Below, in pieces: positions 1 to 6,395 of a DNA stretch of 15,004 bases. Positions within the stretch are counted from its first letter, which is position 1, and each line of letters begins with the position of its first letter. The translations under genes were made by a program, and so were the position numbers. The notes below the pieces were generated by a model. The model searched no databases. It had not been told where the DNA came from and was given only the letters and a program-made list of their open reading frames with translations. This stretch comes from Bacteriovoracaceae bacterium (GTDB lineage: Bacteria; Bdellovibrionota; Bacteriovoracia; Bacteriovoracales; Bacteriovoracaceae), in NCBI GenBank assembly GCA_018060635.1, contig JAGOVR010000025.1, positions 1 through 15,004 of the forward strand, in the 5' to 3' direction.

Positions 1-955
1 GACTATAGCATTCATTGTAAAAATTAGTAAATTTTTCAGTGTTCAGGTTAGAGCTAACCCATAAAGGGTATTTCAACTTATCCCATAAAAAATCTTCCCC
101 AAAATTTTCCATAAAAAAGATCTTATAATCGGTGGCTGACTGTAGATTTTTTCCTTTGTAAATTAAACTTTTAAAGGCATGCATGAGGGCTATTTGAGGA
201 TTCCATCGGGCCATCCATTGGGTTTCTTTTTGATGAGAAGATATTGATAACAGATCCATTTGCCAATAATCCTCAGGAAGAGCCACTACAAAAGCTTGTA
301 AAAAAGCTCTAATATATGCTCCATCCTCATCAAAATTATAGACTCTTATATCGTTATGAAAAAACTCCGGAGATTGGTTCCTTCCAAAAAAGTTATTTGC
401 TGATTGATAGGCGTCCCTCCAACTCCAAAGAAAAGGGTGATCAAAAACCATGGCAATATAATCCTCTAAAGTTCTAATCTGCTGTAGTTTTTGATGGATC
501 TTGTTTCCTGAAGTATTAATAGCATCAGACGGTGCTTGCAGAGGAGGAGTATCTGAAGGCGTTAGCTGAAGAACGGAGGTTCCGTTAATAGATAAAAGAT
601 AAAAATATTTACCATTTACGTCAATATAATCAAATTTAGCTGCCCGACCTGCCCAAAGATCTGGGGGTAAAATAATTTTTTTCAATGAAGGACAGGTCGT
701 TTTTGCTTGGGCCCTTAACTTTAATAATAAATCTTTTAAGTCTGAATCTGTAATATCTTTTAATTTTGCGGGAAGACTTACTGAGATTTTTGCCGTTCTG
801 GTTTCCGTTCCGTCTCCTTCTATAATCAACTTAAGATTGATGGTCCCATTACTGTATTGCCCATTTCTAGCGGGCACATTTTGCCAACTGTTTGCATAAG
901 TAAAGCTAGCGCAAGCAGAGAGCAATATAAGAAAAAATATTTTACTTCCTATCAT
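1..955 (-). CDS. Exported protein of unknown function, 5' part only (runs off left edge)
   Basis: An open frame of 318 codons starts with ATG at 955-953 and stays open to the window edge, so the C-terminus is missing. A good Shine-Dalgarno AAGGGG lies 8 nt upstream (964-969), which supports the start. The N-terminus is a signal peptide: Lys5, then a hydrophobic run to about residue 14. Two cleavage readings are possible: a lipobox LSAC with lipidated Cys15, or signal peptidase I cleavage after TYA (residue 21). The mature part starts with a likely beta-rich stretch (residues 22-130) containing one Cys (C88). It is followed by a Trp/Phe/Tyr-rich, probably helical segment (150-318). I recognise no family or catalytic motif. 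It lies downstream of the rmuC-like gene on the same strand, 175 nt away. An envelope or periplasmic location is inferred from the signal peptide only. Confidence 0.8.
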   Translation of the reverse strand, partial: MIGSKIFFLILLSACASFTYANSWQNVPARNGQYSNGTINLKLIIEGDGTETRTAKISVSLPAKLKDITDSDLKDLLLKLRAQAKTTCPSLKKIILPPDLWAGRAAKFDYIDVNGKYFYLLSINGTSVLQLTPSDTPPLQAPSDAINTSGNKIHQKLQQIRTLEDYIAMVFDHPFLWSWRDAYQSANNFFGRNQSPEFFHNDIRVYNFDEDGAYIRAFLQAFVVALPEDYWQMDLLSISSHQKETQWMARWNPQIALMHAFKSLIYKGKNLQSATDYKIFFMENFGEDFLWDKLKYPLWVSSNLNTEKFTNFYNECYS

Positions 956-983
956 AAAAAGTGCCCCTTAAATCTTTGAAAGA

Positions 984-989
984 GTTATA
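984..989 (-). promoter_or_regulatory. Candidate -10 element for the left-edge exported gene
   Basis: On the minus strand the hexamer reads TATAAC, 5 of 6 against the sigma-70 TATAAT. It would start transcription roughly 23 nt before the ATG, leaving the AAGGGG ribosome site inside the transcript. I see no acceptable -35 at 16-18 nt, so this is a weak call in an AT-rich gap. Confidence 0.3.
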
Positions 990-1024
990 GTATGAATTAG
1001 GTTAAAAAATAAGATAATTATGTG

Positions 1025-1061
1025 AAAAAACAGAAATTTTACTGGTAACTGTGTAAAAATT
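1025..1061 (-). terminator. Weak candidate terminator downstream of the rmuC-like gene
   Basis: Read on the minus strand, an AT-rich inverted repeat (TTTTAC and GTAAAA arms, about 10-nt loop) is followed within a few bases by a run of six T (1025-1030). The stem holds almost no G:C pairs, so termination would be inefficient. It is placed sensibly, about 70-105 nt past the rmuC-like stop and before the next gene on the strand. Confidence 0.25.
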
Positions 1062-1130
1062 ACCTTAAGCAGAGGCCTTGTTCAGATGCTATAAAGAAAG
1101 AGTTAATCCTGATTCCATAATATAAGAGAT

Positions 1131-2249
1131 CTAATCATTCTGCTTAAGAGGACTTTCATAAAGCGGAATCTCATTCATTTTCTCCATTCCTTTATCCGTA
1201 TTAATACCTTTCACGTGAGCCTCTCCTTGCATTTGTTTATTTTCTTCATGCAAATTTTTAAGAGAAATTTCTTTGGCCCTTTTCTCTTGCGGAGGATTGA
1301 GTTTGACCGAGCGTTCAACTTTTTTGGCCCCTTCTAAAATATCAGGGGGGAGATTTTCTGCACTCATGAGAAGGCTTAAAAATTCTTTGCTGAAATAATG
1401 GTCCACTTGGATGCGTCTTTTAAGAGAGTGGGCCATTTTACCTAAAAGAGTTACGATGCTTTCGCGGTCTTCGGGACTTAAGTTTTGCGCAAACTCGTAG
1501 GTTTCAATTTTTTTAAGATTTAAAAGCAGCGGCTCCAACACATCAGGGGTTACGACATACACACGATAGTCGGCAAAATCAAAACAGGTTTCTTTCAAGG
1601 CACTCATGGCATTTAAAGGAACAACTAAAAAAATATCTTTTTTAACCATCTCTTGCTTGGCGTATTTTTTAGCACTTTCAGCTTGCACCCTGAGATAGGT
1701 TGCAAAATTAGAAAGATCTTCTCCTTGCGGAGATTTAGCATCAAAAATAATAAATTCTTCGGCAATAGAAACAGTATTGTCGGGTTTCCCTGTGAAGGGA
1801 ATTTTTTCCTTTTCTACATAAGTGATTTGATGTTTTTGACAAAGAGCTTTTATGGTTTGTTCAACATTTATTTCATGTCTTTGCCATGATTCTTGCAGTA
1901 TTTGTCTAAGTTTTTTTTCTTCTGTTTCTTTTTCTTGCAACCGAGTTTCTTTATCTAGACGGAGTTCTTGTAAAATACTGGAAAGCTCCTTGGTTTTTTC
2001 TTTGTAGTTTTCTTCAAAAAGAACATTTTTTGTTTCACTGGCCGAAAGCTTACTGCGCATTTCTTCGTATTTTGTTTCAAAAAGAGTGAGTCGCTTAGAT
2101 TCTTCCATTAGTTTATCATTCAAAGCTTTAAATTCAGCATAAGCATCAAAACTAAGATGCTGATATTTTTTCCAACGAAAAAGCCGATCCCATAGTGATA
2201 AAGTCCTCGTCGTTTCAAAAAAAGAATTAAGTTTTGTGAAAATAAACAT
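1131..2249 (-). CDS. RmuC-like coiled-coil protein with PD-(D/E)XK-type nuclease fold
   Basis: From the ATG at 2249 the protein has 372 residues. An ATG three codons earlier (2258) is rejected because it abuts the AAAGGA ribosome site, which sits 9 nt before the 2249 ATG. Residues about 38-137 are Glu/Lys-rich and predicted coiled coil. A globular region of about 140-280 then carries a PD pair (156-157), the triad DAK (170-172) in IFDAKSP, and a later segment ending VVTPDVLEPLLL. This order (long coiled coil, then a DAK-type nuclease-like core) resembles RmuC, which is linked to limiting DNA inversions and rearrangements. E. coli RmuC is longer, with an N-terminal membrane anchor that I do not see here. 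The last 60 residues are highly charged and probably disordered. It is divergent from mscL. RmuC assignment is inference; a coiled-coil protein with another restriction-endonuclease-like fold is the alternative. Confidence 0.6.
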   Translation of the reverse strand: MFIFTKLNSFFETTRTLSLWDRLFRWKKYQHLSFDAYAEFKALNDKLMEESKRLTLFETKYEEMRSKLSASETKNVLFEENYKEKTKELSSILQELRLDKETRLQEKETEEKKLRQILQESWQRHEINVEQTIKALCQKHQITYVEKEKIPFTGKPDNTVSIAEEFIIFDAKSPQGEDLSNFATYLRVQAESAKKYAKQEMVKKDIFLVVPLNAMSALKETCFDFADYRVYVVTPDVLEPLLLNLKKIETYEFAQNLSPEDRESIVTLLGKMAHSLKRRIQVDHYFSKEFLSLLMSAENLPPDILEGAKKVERSVKLNPPQEKRAKEISLKNLHEENKQMQGEAHVKGINTDKGMEKMNEIPLYESPLKQND

Positions 2250-2275
2250 AAAGAGCATTCCTTTTTTAAGACAAA

Positions 2276-2295
2276 AATGCTATCTACACAGCATT
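2276..2295. repeat. Inverted repeat in the rmuC-like/mscL divergent promoter region
   Basis: AATGCT (2276-2281) and AGCATT (2290-2295) form a perfect 6-bp inverted repeat with an 8-nt spacer. It lies in the only control region between two divergent genes, about where the -35 of mscL would be. It may be an operator, but a 6-bp repeat in AT-rich DNA can occur by chance. Confidence 0.3.
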
Positions 2296-2303
2296 CATAT
2301 CTA

Positions 2304-2309
2304 TTTAAT
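2304..2309 (+). promoter_or_regulatory. Candidate -10 element for mscL
   Basis: TTTAAT matches the sigma-70 -10 consensus at 5 of 6 positions and would start a transcript near 2316, with the AAGGAG ribosome site (2323-2328) about 7 nt inside it. No -35 is apparent at 16-18 nt. The position is instead taken by the inverted repeat at 2276-2295, so activator-dependent transcription is conceivable. Confidence 0.3.
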
Positions 2310-2335
2310 CTTAAACTGTTACAAGGAGCAAACCT

Positions 2336-2635
2336 ATGATGAAGGAATTTGTGGGCTTTTTAAAGCAATATGGCGTTATTGGACTGGCCATTGCGGTGAT
2401 TATTGGGGGAAAACTGAATGAATTTGTTTCTAGTGTGGTAAGTGATCTCCTTATGCCTCTTGTTTTTCAACCAGCTTTGCGTGCGGCTAATGTGGATGAT
2501 ATCAAAAAACTAAGCTATAACGGAATTCTTTATGGGAAAGTGATAGGCTCTGCCATTGATTTTATGATCGTGGCACTGGTTGTTTTTCTGATTGCTAAAT
2601 ATGTTTTGAAAGAAGCGACTGTCGCTAAAAAATAA
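2336..2635 (+). CDS. mscL: Short MscL-family mechanosensitive channel
   Basis: 99 residues. MscL forms a homopentameric inner-membrane channel that opens under membrane tension and releases solutes on hypo-osmotic shock. The start ATG at 2336 (a second follows at 2339) has AAGGAG 7 nt upstream. Visible family features are the N-terminal amphipathic segment (MMKEFVGFLKQYG), TM1 at about 14-42 containing GLAIAVIIGGKLNEFVSSVV and DLLMP, a short periplasmic loop, and TM2 at about 66-92 (IDFMIVALVVFLIAKYV). Typical bacterial MscL has about 130-150 residues. Here the loop is shorter and the C-terminal cytoplasmic helix bundle is essentially absent, the protein ending soon after TM2 in VAKK. The gene precedes ompA by 16 nt and is probably cotranscribed with it, an envelope-stress-like grouping. 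The family call is firm; channel gating is inferred from the family. Confidence 0.87.
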   Translation: MMKEFVGFLKQYGVIGLAIAVIIGGKLNEFVSSVVSDLLMPLVFQPALRAANVDDIKKLSYNGILYGKVIGSAIDFMIVALVVFLIAKYVLKEATVAKK

Positions 2636-2651
2636 TAAAAGGGGATTTGAA

Positions 2652-3704
2652 ATGAAAAAAATTGTGATGGGTTTAATGATGATTGCTAGTTTAGCAATTC
2701 ATGCAGAAGACCTGACGGGAAAATTTGGAGCAGGTCTTGGTCTAGGTTACAACATGGTTTTAGGACCTAACGCTTTAGAAAAAGCCGCTGATCCTGATCT
2801 AGGGATTGGAGCTTGGTTTCGCTATCACTTTAACAATCAGTTAGCAGGAGAATTTTCATACGATCGTTTGGAGTATGATATTAGCTCAGTAAACTCAGGC
2901 CACTACCACTTAGGGGCCTTGTATTATTTTATGCAAAATAGTAAGTGGCGTCCTTTAGTAGGTCTAGGGGCTGGAGTTTCAACTTTTTCAAACTATGGTA
3001 CTGGTTCAGATGGAGATCTTATTGCAAGTTTAAAAGCTAAGTTAGGAATTGAAACATTTGTTACTGAAAACTTAGTTGTCTCTGGACTTTTAAATCTTAT
3101 TCATGTGAAAGATACTCATCGTAAAGAAGCCAGCACTTTAGTTCCTATGGTAGGTCTTACTTATTATTTTGGTGGAAAGAAGACCAAAGAAGCTCCGAAA
3201 GAAGAGGTAGCTCCTGTGGTGGAAGAACAAAAAGTAGTAGCGGCAGAACCTACCCCTGTGGTTTTAGATGATGACCAAGATGGCATTCTTAATGATGAAG
3301 ATAAATGTCCTACAACAGCGTTAGGAACAGCTGTGAATGCTTATGGTTGTGCTAAAGCAGAAAAAGCAACTATTCGTCTTAACGTGCAATTTGAAACAGC
3401 AAAATCAATTATTCGTTCTCAGTATGAAGGTAATATAAAAGATGTTGCTAATTTTCTGAAACAATATGTAAATGTAAAAGCAGAAATTGCAGGGCATACC
3501 GACAGTGTTGGTTCTCTAAAATATAATACAGTTTTATCTGCACAAAGAGCGCAAGCTGTTATGAATACTCTCGTAAAGAAATATGGAATTGAAAAAGAAC
3601 GTTTAACTGCCAAAGGATTTGGACCTGCAAAACCTATTGCAGATAATGCAACAGAAGAAGGGAAAACACTAAACCGTCGGGTAGAAGCTGTTATTACTGA
3701 ATAA
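2652..3704 (+). CDS. OmpA-family outer-membrane protein with TSP3-type linker (paralogue 1)
   Basis: 350 residues; AAAAGGGGA lies about 6 nt before the ATG. A signal peptide (1-18, cleavage after IHA) leads into a probable eight-strand beta barrel (about 20-174, ending TYYFGG). A Pro/Glu/Val-rich linker (178-205) follows. Next is a thrombospondin-type-3 acidic repeat, DDDQDGILNDEDKCP (206-220), with Cys219 and Cys233 placed for a disulfide. The C-terminal OmpA peptidoglycan-binding domain spans about 240-350; HTDSVGSLKYN and LSAQRA contain the expected diaminopimelate-contacting Asp284 and Arg299. The protein should tie the outer membrane to the cell wall. It follows mscL by 16 nt with no clear promoter of its own, and a strong terminator comes just after its stop. 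The next gene is a close paralogue that lacks the acidic repeat. The family call is firm; no ligand for the barrel can be inferred. Confidence 0.93.
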   Translation: MKKIVMGLMMIASLAIHAEDLTGKFGAGLGLGYNMVLGPNALEKAADPDLGIGAWFRYHFNNQLAGEFSYDRLEYDISSVNSGHYHLGALYYFMQNSKWRPLVGLGAGVSTFSNYGTGSDGDLIASLKAKLGIETFVTENLVVSGLLNLIHVKDTHRKEASTLVPMVGLTYYFGGKKTKEAPKEEVAPVVEEQKVVAAEPTPVVLDDDQDGILNDEDKCPTTALGTAVNAYGCAKAEKATIRLNVQFETAKSIIRSQYEGNIKDVANFLKQYVNVKAEIAGHTDSVGSLKYNTVLSAQRAQAVMNTLVKKYGIEKERLTAKGFGPAKPIADNATEEGKTLNRRVEAVITE

Positions 3705-3727
3705 TTTTTAAAGAAAATACATATCTC

Positions 3728-3760
3728 AAAAAGAGGGAGCATTTGACTCCCTCTTTTTTT
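3728..3760 (+). terminator. Strong Rho-independent terminator after ompA paralogue 1
   Basis: GAGGGAG (3733-3739) pairs with CTCCCTC (3747-3753) around the 7-nt loop CATTTGA. The stem extends by flanking A:T pairs to about 12 bp, and seven T (3754-3760) end the structure. It begins 24 nt after the ompA stop. The A-run on the left flank means it could also work on the minus strand. It is the only convincing intrinsic terminator in the window and separates the two ompA paralogues into different transcripts. Confidence 0.92.
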
Positions 3761-3834
3761 GTTCTCTAAGTAGTTTACCTTATATCCATCCGTCTTTAAA
3801 AAGCATTCACTGTATAAACACAGGAGTGCTTAAA

Positions 3835-4785
3835 ATGAAAAAAATATTAATGGGATTAGTTCTGATAACAATGGGCTTAAACGCACAAGATTTTAAAGGT
3901 AAGCTGGGAATTGGTGCAGGTGTCGGAGCTAACATAGCTTTGGCCCCACATAATCTGCAAAAAGCCGCAGATCCTGATTTTGGATTTGGAACATGGCTTC
4001 GCTATCATCCAACTAATAGATGGGGATTAGAATTTTCTTACGATCATTTAGCATATAATATTAGCTCTGTTTATTCACAAAATTATCATCTAGGTGGACT
4101 TTACTATTTTACAGAAGAGAGTAAATGGAAACCGATGATAGGTCTATCCGCAGGAGTTTCTACTCTTTCTAATTATGGAAATAGAGTAAATAGTGATTTA
4201 GTTGCAAGTATTAAAGGCAAAATTGGAATGGAGACTTTTATATCCAATAATGTGCTCATTTCAGCTTTATTAAATGCTGTTTATATGGATAATCGTCATC
4301 AAAAAGAAGTTACCACGTTGATTCCTATGATTGGTTTAACTTATTATTTTGGAAGTAAACAAAAAGAACCAACCAAGGTAGTTGAGGAAACTCCGATAGC
4401 CCCTGTAACTCCCGTAACTTCTAAAAAACAAAAAAAGATTGCAACTCTTAATCTTAACGTCGAATTTGAAACTGATAAATATGTGGTAGAGCCTGAATAC
4501 TACAAAGAAATGAAAAAAGGTGCAGATTTTATGGATAAGCATCAAGAAGTGAATGCAGAGATTGCAGGGCACACTGATAATGTTGGCACTGCCGATTATA
4601 ACCAAATTCTTTCTCAAAAAAGAGCAGAATCGGTAATGAACATTATGGCCGATAAATATGACATTAAAAAAGAACGCTTAACTGCCAAAGGCTACGGGTT
4701 AAGAGAGCCTATCGCTGATAATATGAGCGCAGAAGGTCGAAGAAAAAATCGTAGAGTGGATGCTATCATTACCGAAGATATTTAA
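3835..4785 (+). CDS. OmpA-family outer-membrane protein (paralogue 2, no TSP3 repeat)
   Basis: 316 residues from the ATG at 3835. A GTG at 3826 overlaps the ribosome site CAGGAG (3821-3826), whereas the ATG is 8 nt after it, so the ATG is preferred. The signal peptide is 1-17 (cleavage after LNA). The barrel (about 18-173) is strikingly close to paralogue 1, sharing KAADPD, EFSYD, SNYG and LTYYFG blocks. The linker (175-203) is only a Pro/Val/Thr stretch; the acidic calcium-type repeat and the two Cys are missing. The OmpA C-terminal domain (about 204-316) keeps HTDNVG with Asp248 and KRAESV with Arg263 for peptidoglycan binding. It arose by tandem duplication. After the preceding terminator it needs its own promoter somewhere in 3761-3820, which I could not define. 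Its stop overlaps the convergent acyltransferase gene by 4 nt. Confidence 0.92.
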   Translation: MKKILMGLVLITMGLNAQDFKGKLGIGAGVGANIALAPHNLQKAADPDFGFGTWLRYHPTNRWGLEFSYDHLAYNISSVYSQNYHLGGLYYFTEESKWKPMIGLSAGVSTLSNYGNRVNSDLVASIKGKIGMETFISNNVLISALLNAVYMDNRHQKEVTTLIPMIGLTYYFGSKQKEPTKVVEETPIAPVTPVTSKKQKKIATLNLNVEFETDKYVVEPEYYKEMKKGADFMDKHQEVNAEIAGHTDNVGTADYNQILSQKRAESVMNIMADKYDIKKERLTAKGYGLREPIADNMSAEGRRKNRRVDAIITEDI

Positions 4786-5558
4786 TTTTTTATAAATTTA
4801 AAACGAGACTCAATCATTTCTTGGGTTTTTCGTGCTAAAGTTTCGATCTCTTCTGCATAATTTTCAATTAAAGGAAAGAATGTTACTTCAACTTCGATTG
4901 ATTTTAGCGTTAAAAGTTTTTTGAGGTGAGGAGCAAAACTCATTTTTCCATACCAACAAACGAAATCACGATTTTTCTGGCCAAGAGGTTCTCCATTAAT
5001 AGTTTTATAGTTTAAGCAAAGAGGGAGAACGGGCGATTTGGCCAAAATGGCCGACCTAAAGAGAGAGCGTTTGAAGTGGTGTAACTTTTCGGCATTTCCA
5101 CTCGTCGCTTCTGGAAAAACCACAATGCGCAACCCTTTAAGAAGAGCTAATTTTAATTTTTCAATGTCATGCAAAAGTCTTTTATGCCCTCTTCGATCTA
5201 CAAAGAAACTTCCACCCAACATACTCATTTGACCTAGAAAAGGTGTTTGATGCATTTCTTCAGAAGTCACAAAGCTGGCAGGAAACAGAGACGCAAAGAT
5301 AAGAACATCTAAGTAGGAGAGATGATTACTTACAATAAAGAGTCCTTTGTCTTTTTGTAAAACATTGGCAGAGCCTGCAATATTTACTTTAACCTTTAAA
5401 ATACGCAAACAAATTTTAGAGCAAAAAGAAGTGAGAAAAGAAAGAATGACTCTGGTTTTATAGGGCGAAAAAAGAAGGCCTATAGAAATGGGAAGAGTGG
5501 TTATAAGATAGGTCAAGATTGTCAGTATAATTGCGCTTAATTTAAAAAAAAAAATCAT
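4782..5558 (-). CDS. olsA: PlsC-family acyltransferase, probable OlsA (lyso-aminolipid O-acyltransferase)
   Basis: 258 residues. A hydrophobic N-terminus (about 6-32) should anchor it to the inner membrane. The acyltransferase motifs are in order: NHLSYLD (78-84, the catalytic HX4D), GGSFFVDRR (115-123), FPEATSG (148-154) and PVLPLCL (176-182). The FPEATS form, followed by HHFKRSLF, fits OlsA-type enzymes better than the FPEGTRS of classical PlsC. OlsA adds the second acyl chain, ester-linked to the hydroxyl of the amide-linked 3-hydroxy fatty acid, completing ornithine lipid. The start overlaps the stop of the upstream GNAT gene as ATGA, with no good ribosome site, so translation is probably coupled. 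The pairing with an OlsB-like gene is the main reason for the specific call. A lysophosphatidate acyltransferase (plsC) is the alternative. No terminator follows; the gene meets ompA paralogue 2 tail to tail. Confidence 0.78.
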   Translation of the reverse strand: MIFFFKLSAIILTILTYLITTLPISIGLLFSPYKTRVILSFLTSFCSKICLRILKVKVNIAGSANVLQKDKGLFIVSNHLSYLDVLIFASLFPASFVTSEEMHQTPFLGQMSMLGGSFFVDRRGHKRLLHDIEKLKLALLKGLRIVVFPEATSGNAEKLHHFKRSLFRSAILAKSPVLPLCLNYKTINGEPLGQKNRDFVCWYGKMSFAPHLKKLLTLKSIEVEVTFFPLIENYAEEIETLARKTQEMIESRFKFIKN

Positions 5559-6328
5559 AACTTTAAATAGCGTCGAGCAAATGAAGGGTTTACTTTTTCC
5601 ATATCTAAAACCGTGAAATAGTCATAGCAATCAAAATCTTTATCAAACGCAGGCTCTCCATAAAGCTTTGCTCCCGCACTAAAGTAGCCACGTAAAAGAG
5701 GAGGAACAATTTCACTTATATTTTTATGTTCAGAAAGACTGGAAGAAGGTAAGTGGCAGGCGTAGGAATCAGTAGGGTGAATGTCCCAATCATGAGAGTA
5801 GTAATTTTTTTCTTGAAAATATTTTGTGAGAGATTGAATCGTTTTAGGGGTGGTTTGCATAATACTACTTGTTCCAAAAAGATAACGAGAATTAGTTTTT
5901 TGAATATAAGCCGCTAATCCTTTCCATAAAATATCCATGGCCACACCATTGCGGTGGTCAGGATGAATACAGGCACGACCTAACTCTAACTTGAGTCCCT
6001 CAGTGGCCAAAAAATTATCAATTTTAAACTCAGATTCAGAATAAAATTTAGAATGATAAAGGCTGGAGCGTAAACGATAAGTACCACAGACATTGCCTGT
6101 GTCATTATTGATAACAATTAAGTGGTCGCATTCTGCATCGAAGCGATCAAATTCTATGGGGAGAATCGGCAGGCTTTGAATTTGAAAGCATTCTGATCTG
6201 AGAGCAAATGCCATGTAAAGTTCTTTCACATTGTCGGCAGTTTTAATACGGTATTTCCCCGTAGAAATATCCAGACTTACCAAGGGCTTATGGGAAAGAA
6301 GCTTGAAGAAATTTAATAAGAAATGCAT
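5555..6328 (-). CDS. olsB: GNAT acyltransferase, probable OlsB (amino-acid N-acyltransferase)
   Basis: 257 residues. The sequence has the hallmarks of the OlsB/hemolysin-like acyl-ACP GNAT family: RSECF (44-48), FDRFDAECDHLIV (60-72), GTYRLR (82-87), LELGRACIHPDHR (114-126) followed by the ILWKGLAAY helix, and the C-terminal LLRGYFSAGAKLYGEPAFD (211-229). Family members transfer a 3-hydroxyacyl chain from acyl carrier protein to the alpha-amino group of ornithine, or of glycine in the Bacteroidetes GlsB version. The acceptor cannot be told from sequence. It overlaps the PlsC-type gene by 4 nt (ATGA), matching the olsBA two-step pathway. The ATG at 6328 has no Shine-Dalgarno sequence. It lies 8 nt after a candidate -10 and inside the loop of an 11-bp inverted repeat. 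The next in-frame ATG (residue 39) would remove conserved N-terminal residues less likely to be dispensable. It is 67 nt downstream of clpB. Confidence 0.82.
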   Translation of the reverse strand: MHFLLNFFKLLSHKPLVSLDISTGKYRIKTADNVKELYMAFALRSECFQIQSLPILPIEFDRFDAECDHLIVINNDTGNVCGTYRLRSSLYHSKFYSESEFKIDNFLATEGLKLELGRACIHPDHRNGVAMDILWKGLAAYIQKTNSRYLFGTSSIMQTTPKTIQSLTKYFQEKNYYSHDWDIHPTDSYACHLPSSSLSEHKNISEIVPPLLRGYFSAGAKLYGEPAFDKDFDCYDYFTVLDMEKVNPSFARRYLKL

Positions 6329-6344
6329 GAATACTTATTAAATT
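6310..6344. repeat. Perfect 11-bp inverted repeat spanning the olsB-like start codon
   Basis: AATTTAATAAG (6310-6320) and CTTATTAAATT (6334-6344) are perfect reverse complements with a 13-nt spacer. With one mismatch at 6309/6345 the arms extend three further bases on each side. The minus-strand start codon (6326-6328) lies in the spacer. The right arm covers the candidate -10 and the left arm lies in the first codons. It could be a protein operator blocking the promoter or, if the transcript begins upstream, an mRNA hairpin that presents or hides the start codon. Confidence 0.6.
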
Positions 6345-6365
6345 ACTTAAGCCCTGATTATTCAA
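6337..6365 (-). promoter_or_regulatory. Candidate sigma-70 promoter for olsB-olsA giving a near-leaderless mRNA
   Basis: On the minus strand TTGAAT (6365-6360, 4 of 6 against TTGACA) and TTTAAT (6342-6337, 5 of 6 against TATAAT) are separated by exactly 17 nt. The expected start is 6330-6328, at or 1-2 nt before the ATG. This agrees with the missing ribosome site. AT-richness raises the chance of a random match. Confidence 0.45.
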
Positions 6366-6395
6366 CAGAAATATTAAAAATAGCTTGGTTTTGCT

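Noticed and set aside
1653..1889. 78-codon plus-strand frame inside the rmuC-like gene
   Set aside because: Antisense shadow of a well-supported coding region, no ribosome site and no recognisable product.
2236..2421. 61-codon plus-strand frame overlapping the start of mscL
   Set aside because: It is out of frame with mscL, which has its own AAGGAG and clear family sequence.
2606..2636. TTGAAA...AATAAT as a separate ompA promoter at the end of mscL
   Set aside because: The 19-nt spacer is long and the start would fall inside the ribosome site; cotranscription with mscL is simpler.
3813..3818. TATAAA as a -10 box for ompA paralogue 2
   Set aside because: Its transcript would begin near 3825, cutting off the CAGGAG ribosome site, and no -35 fits. 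The real promoter is probably between 3761 and 3805 but not definable.
4786..4800. AT-rich stretch after ompA paralogue 2 as a bidirectional terminator
   Set aside because: No stem with G:C pairs; just a run of T and A within the end of the acyltransferase gene.
6323..6328. ATGCAT palindrome as a protein-binding site
   Set aside because: Six-base palindromes are common by chance; it is simply the start codon region inside the longer inverted repeat.
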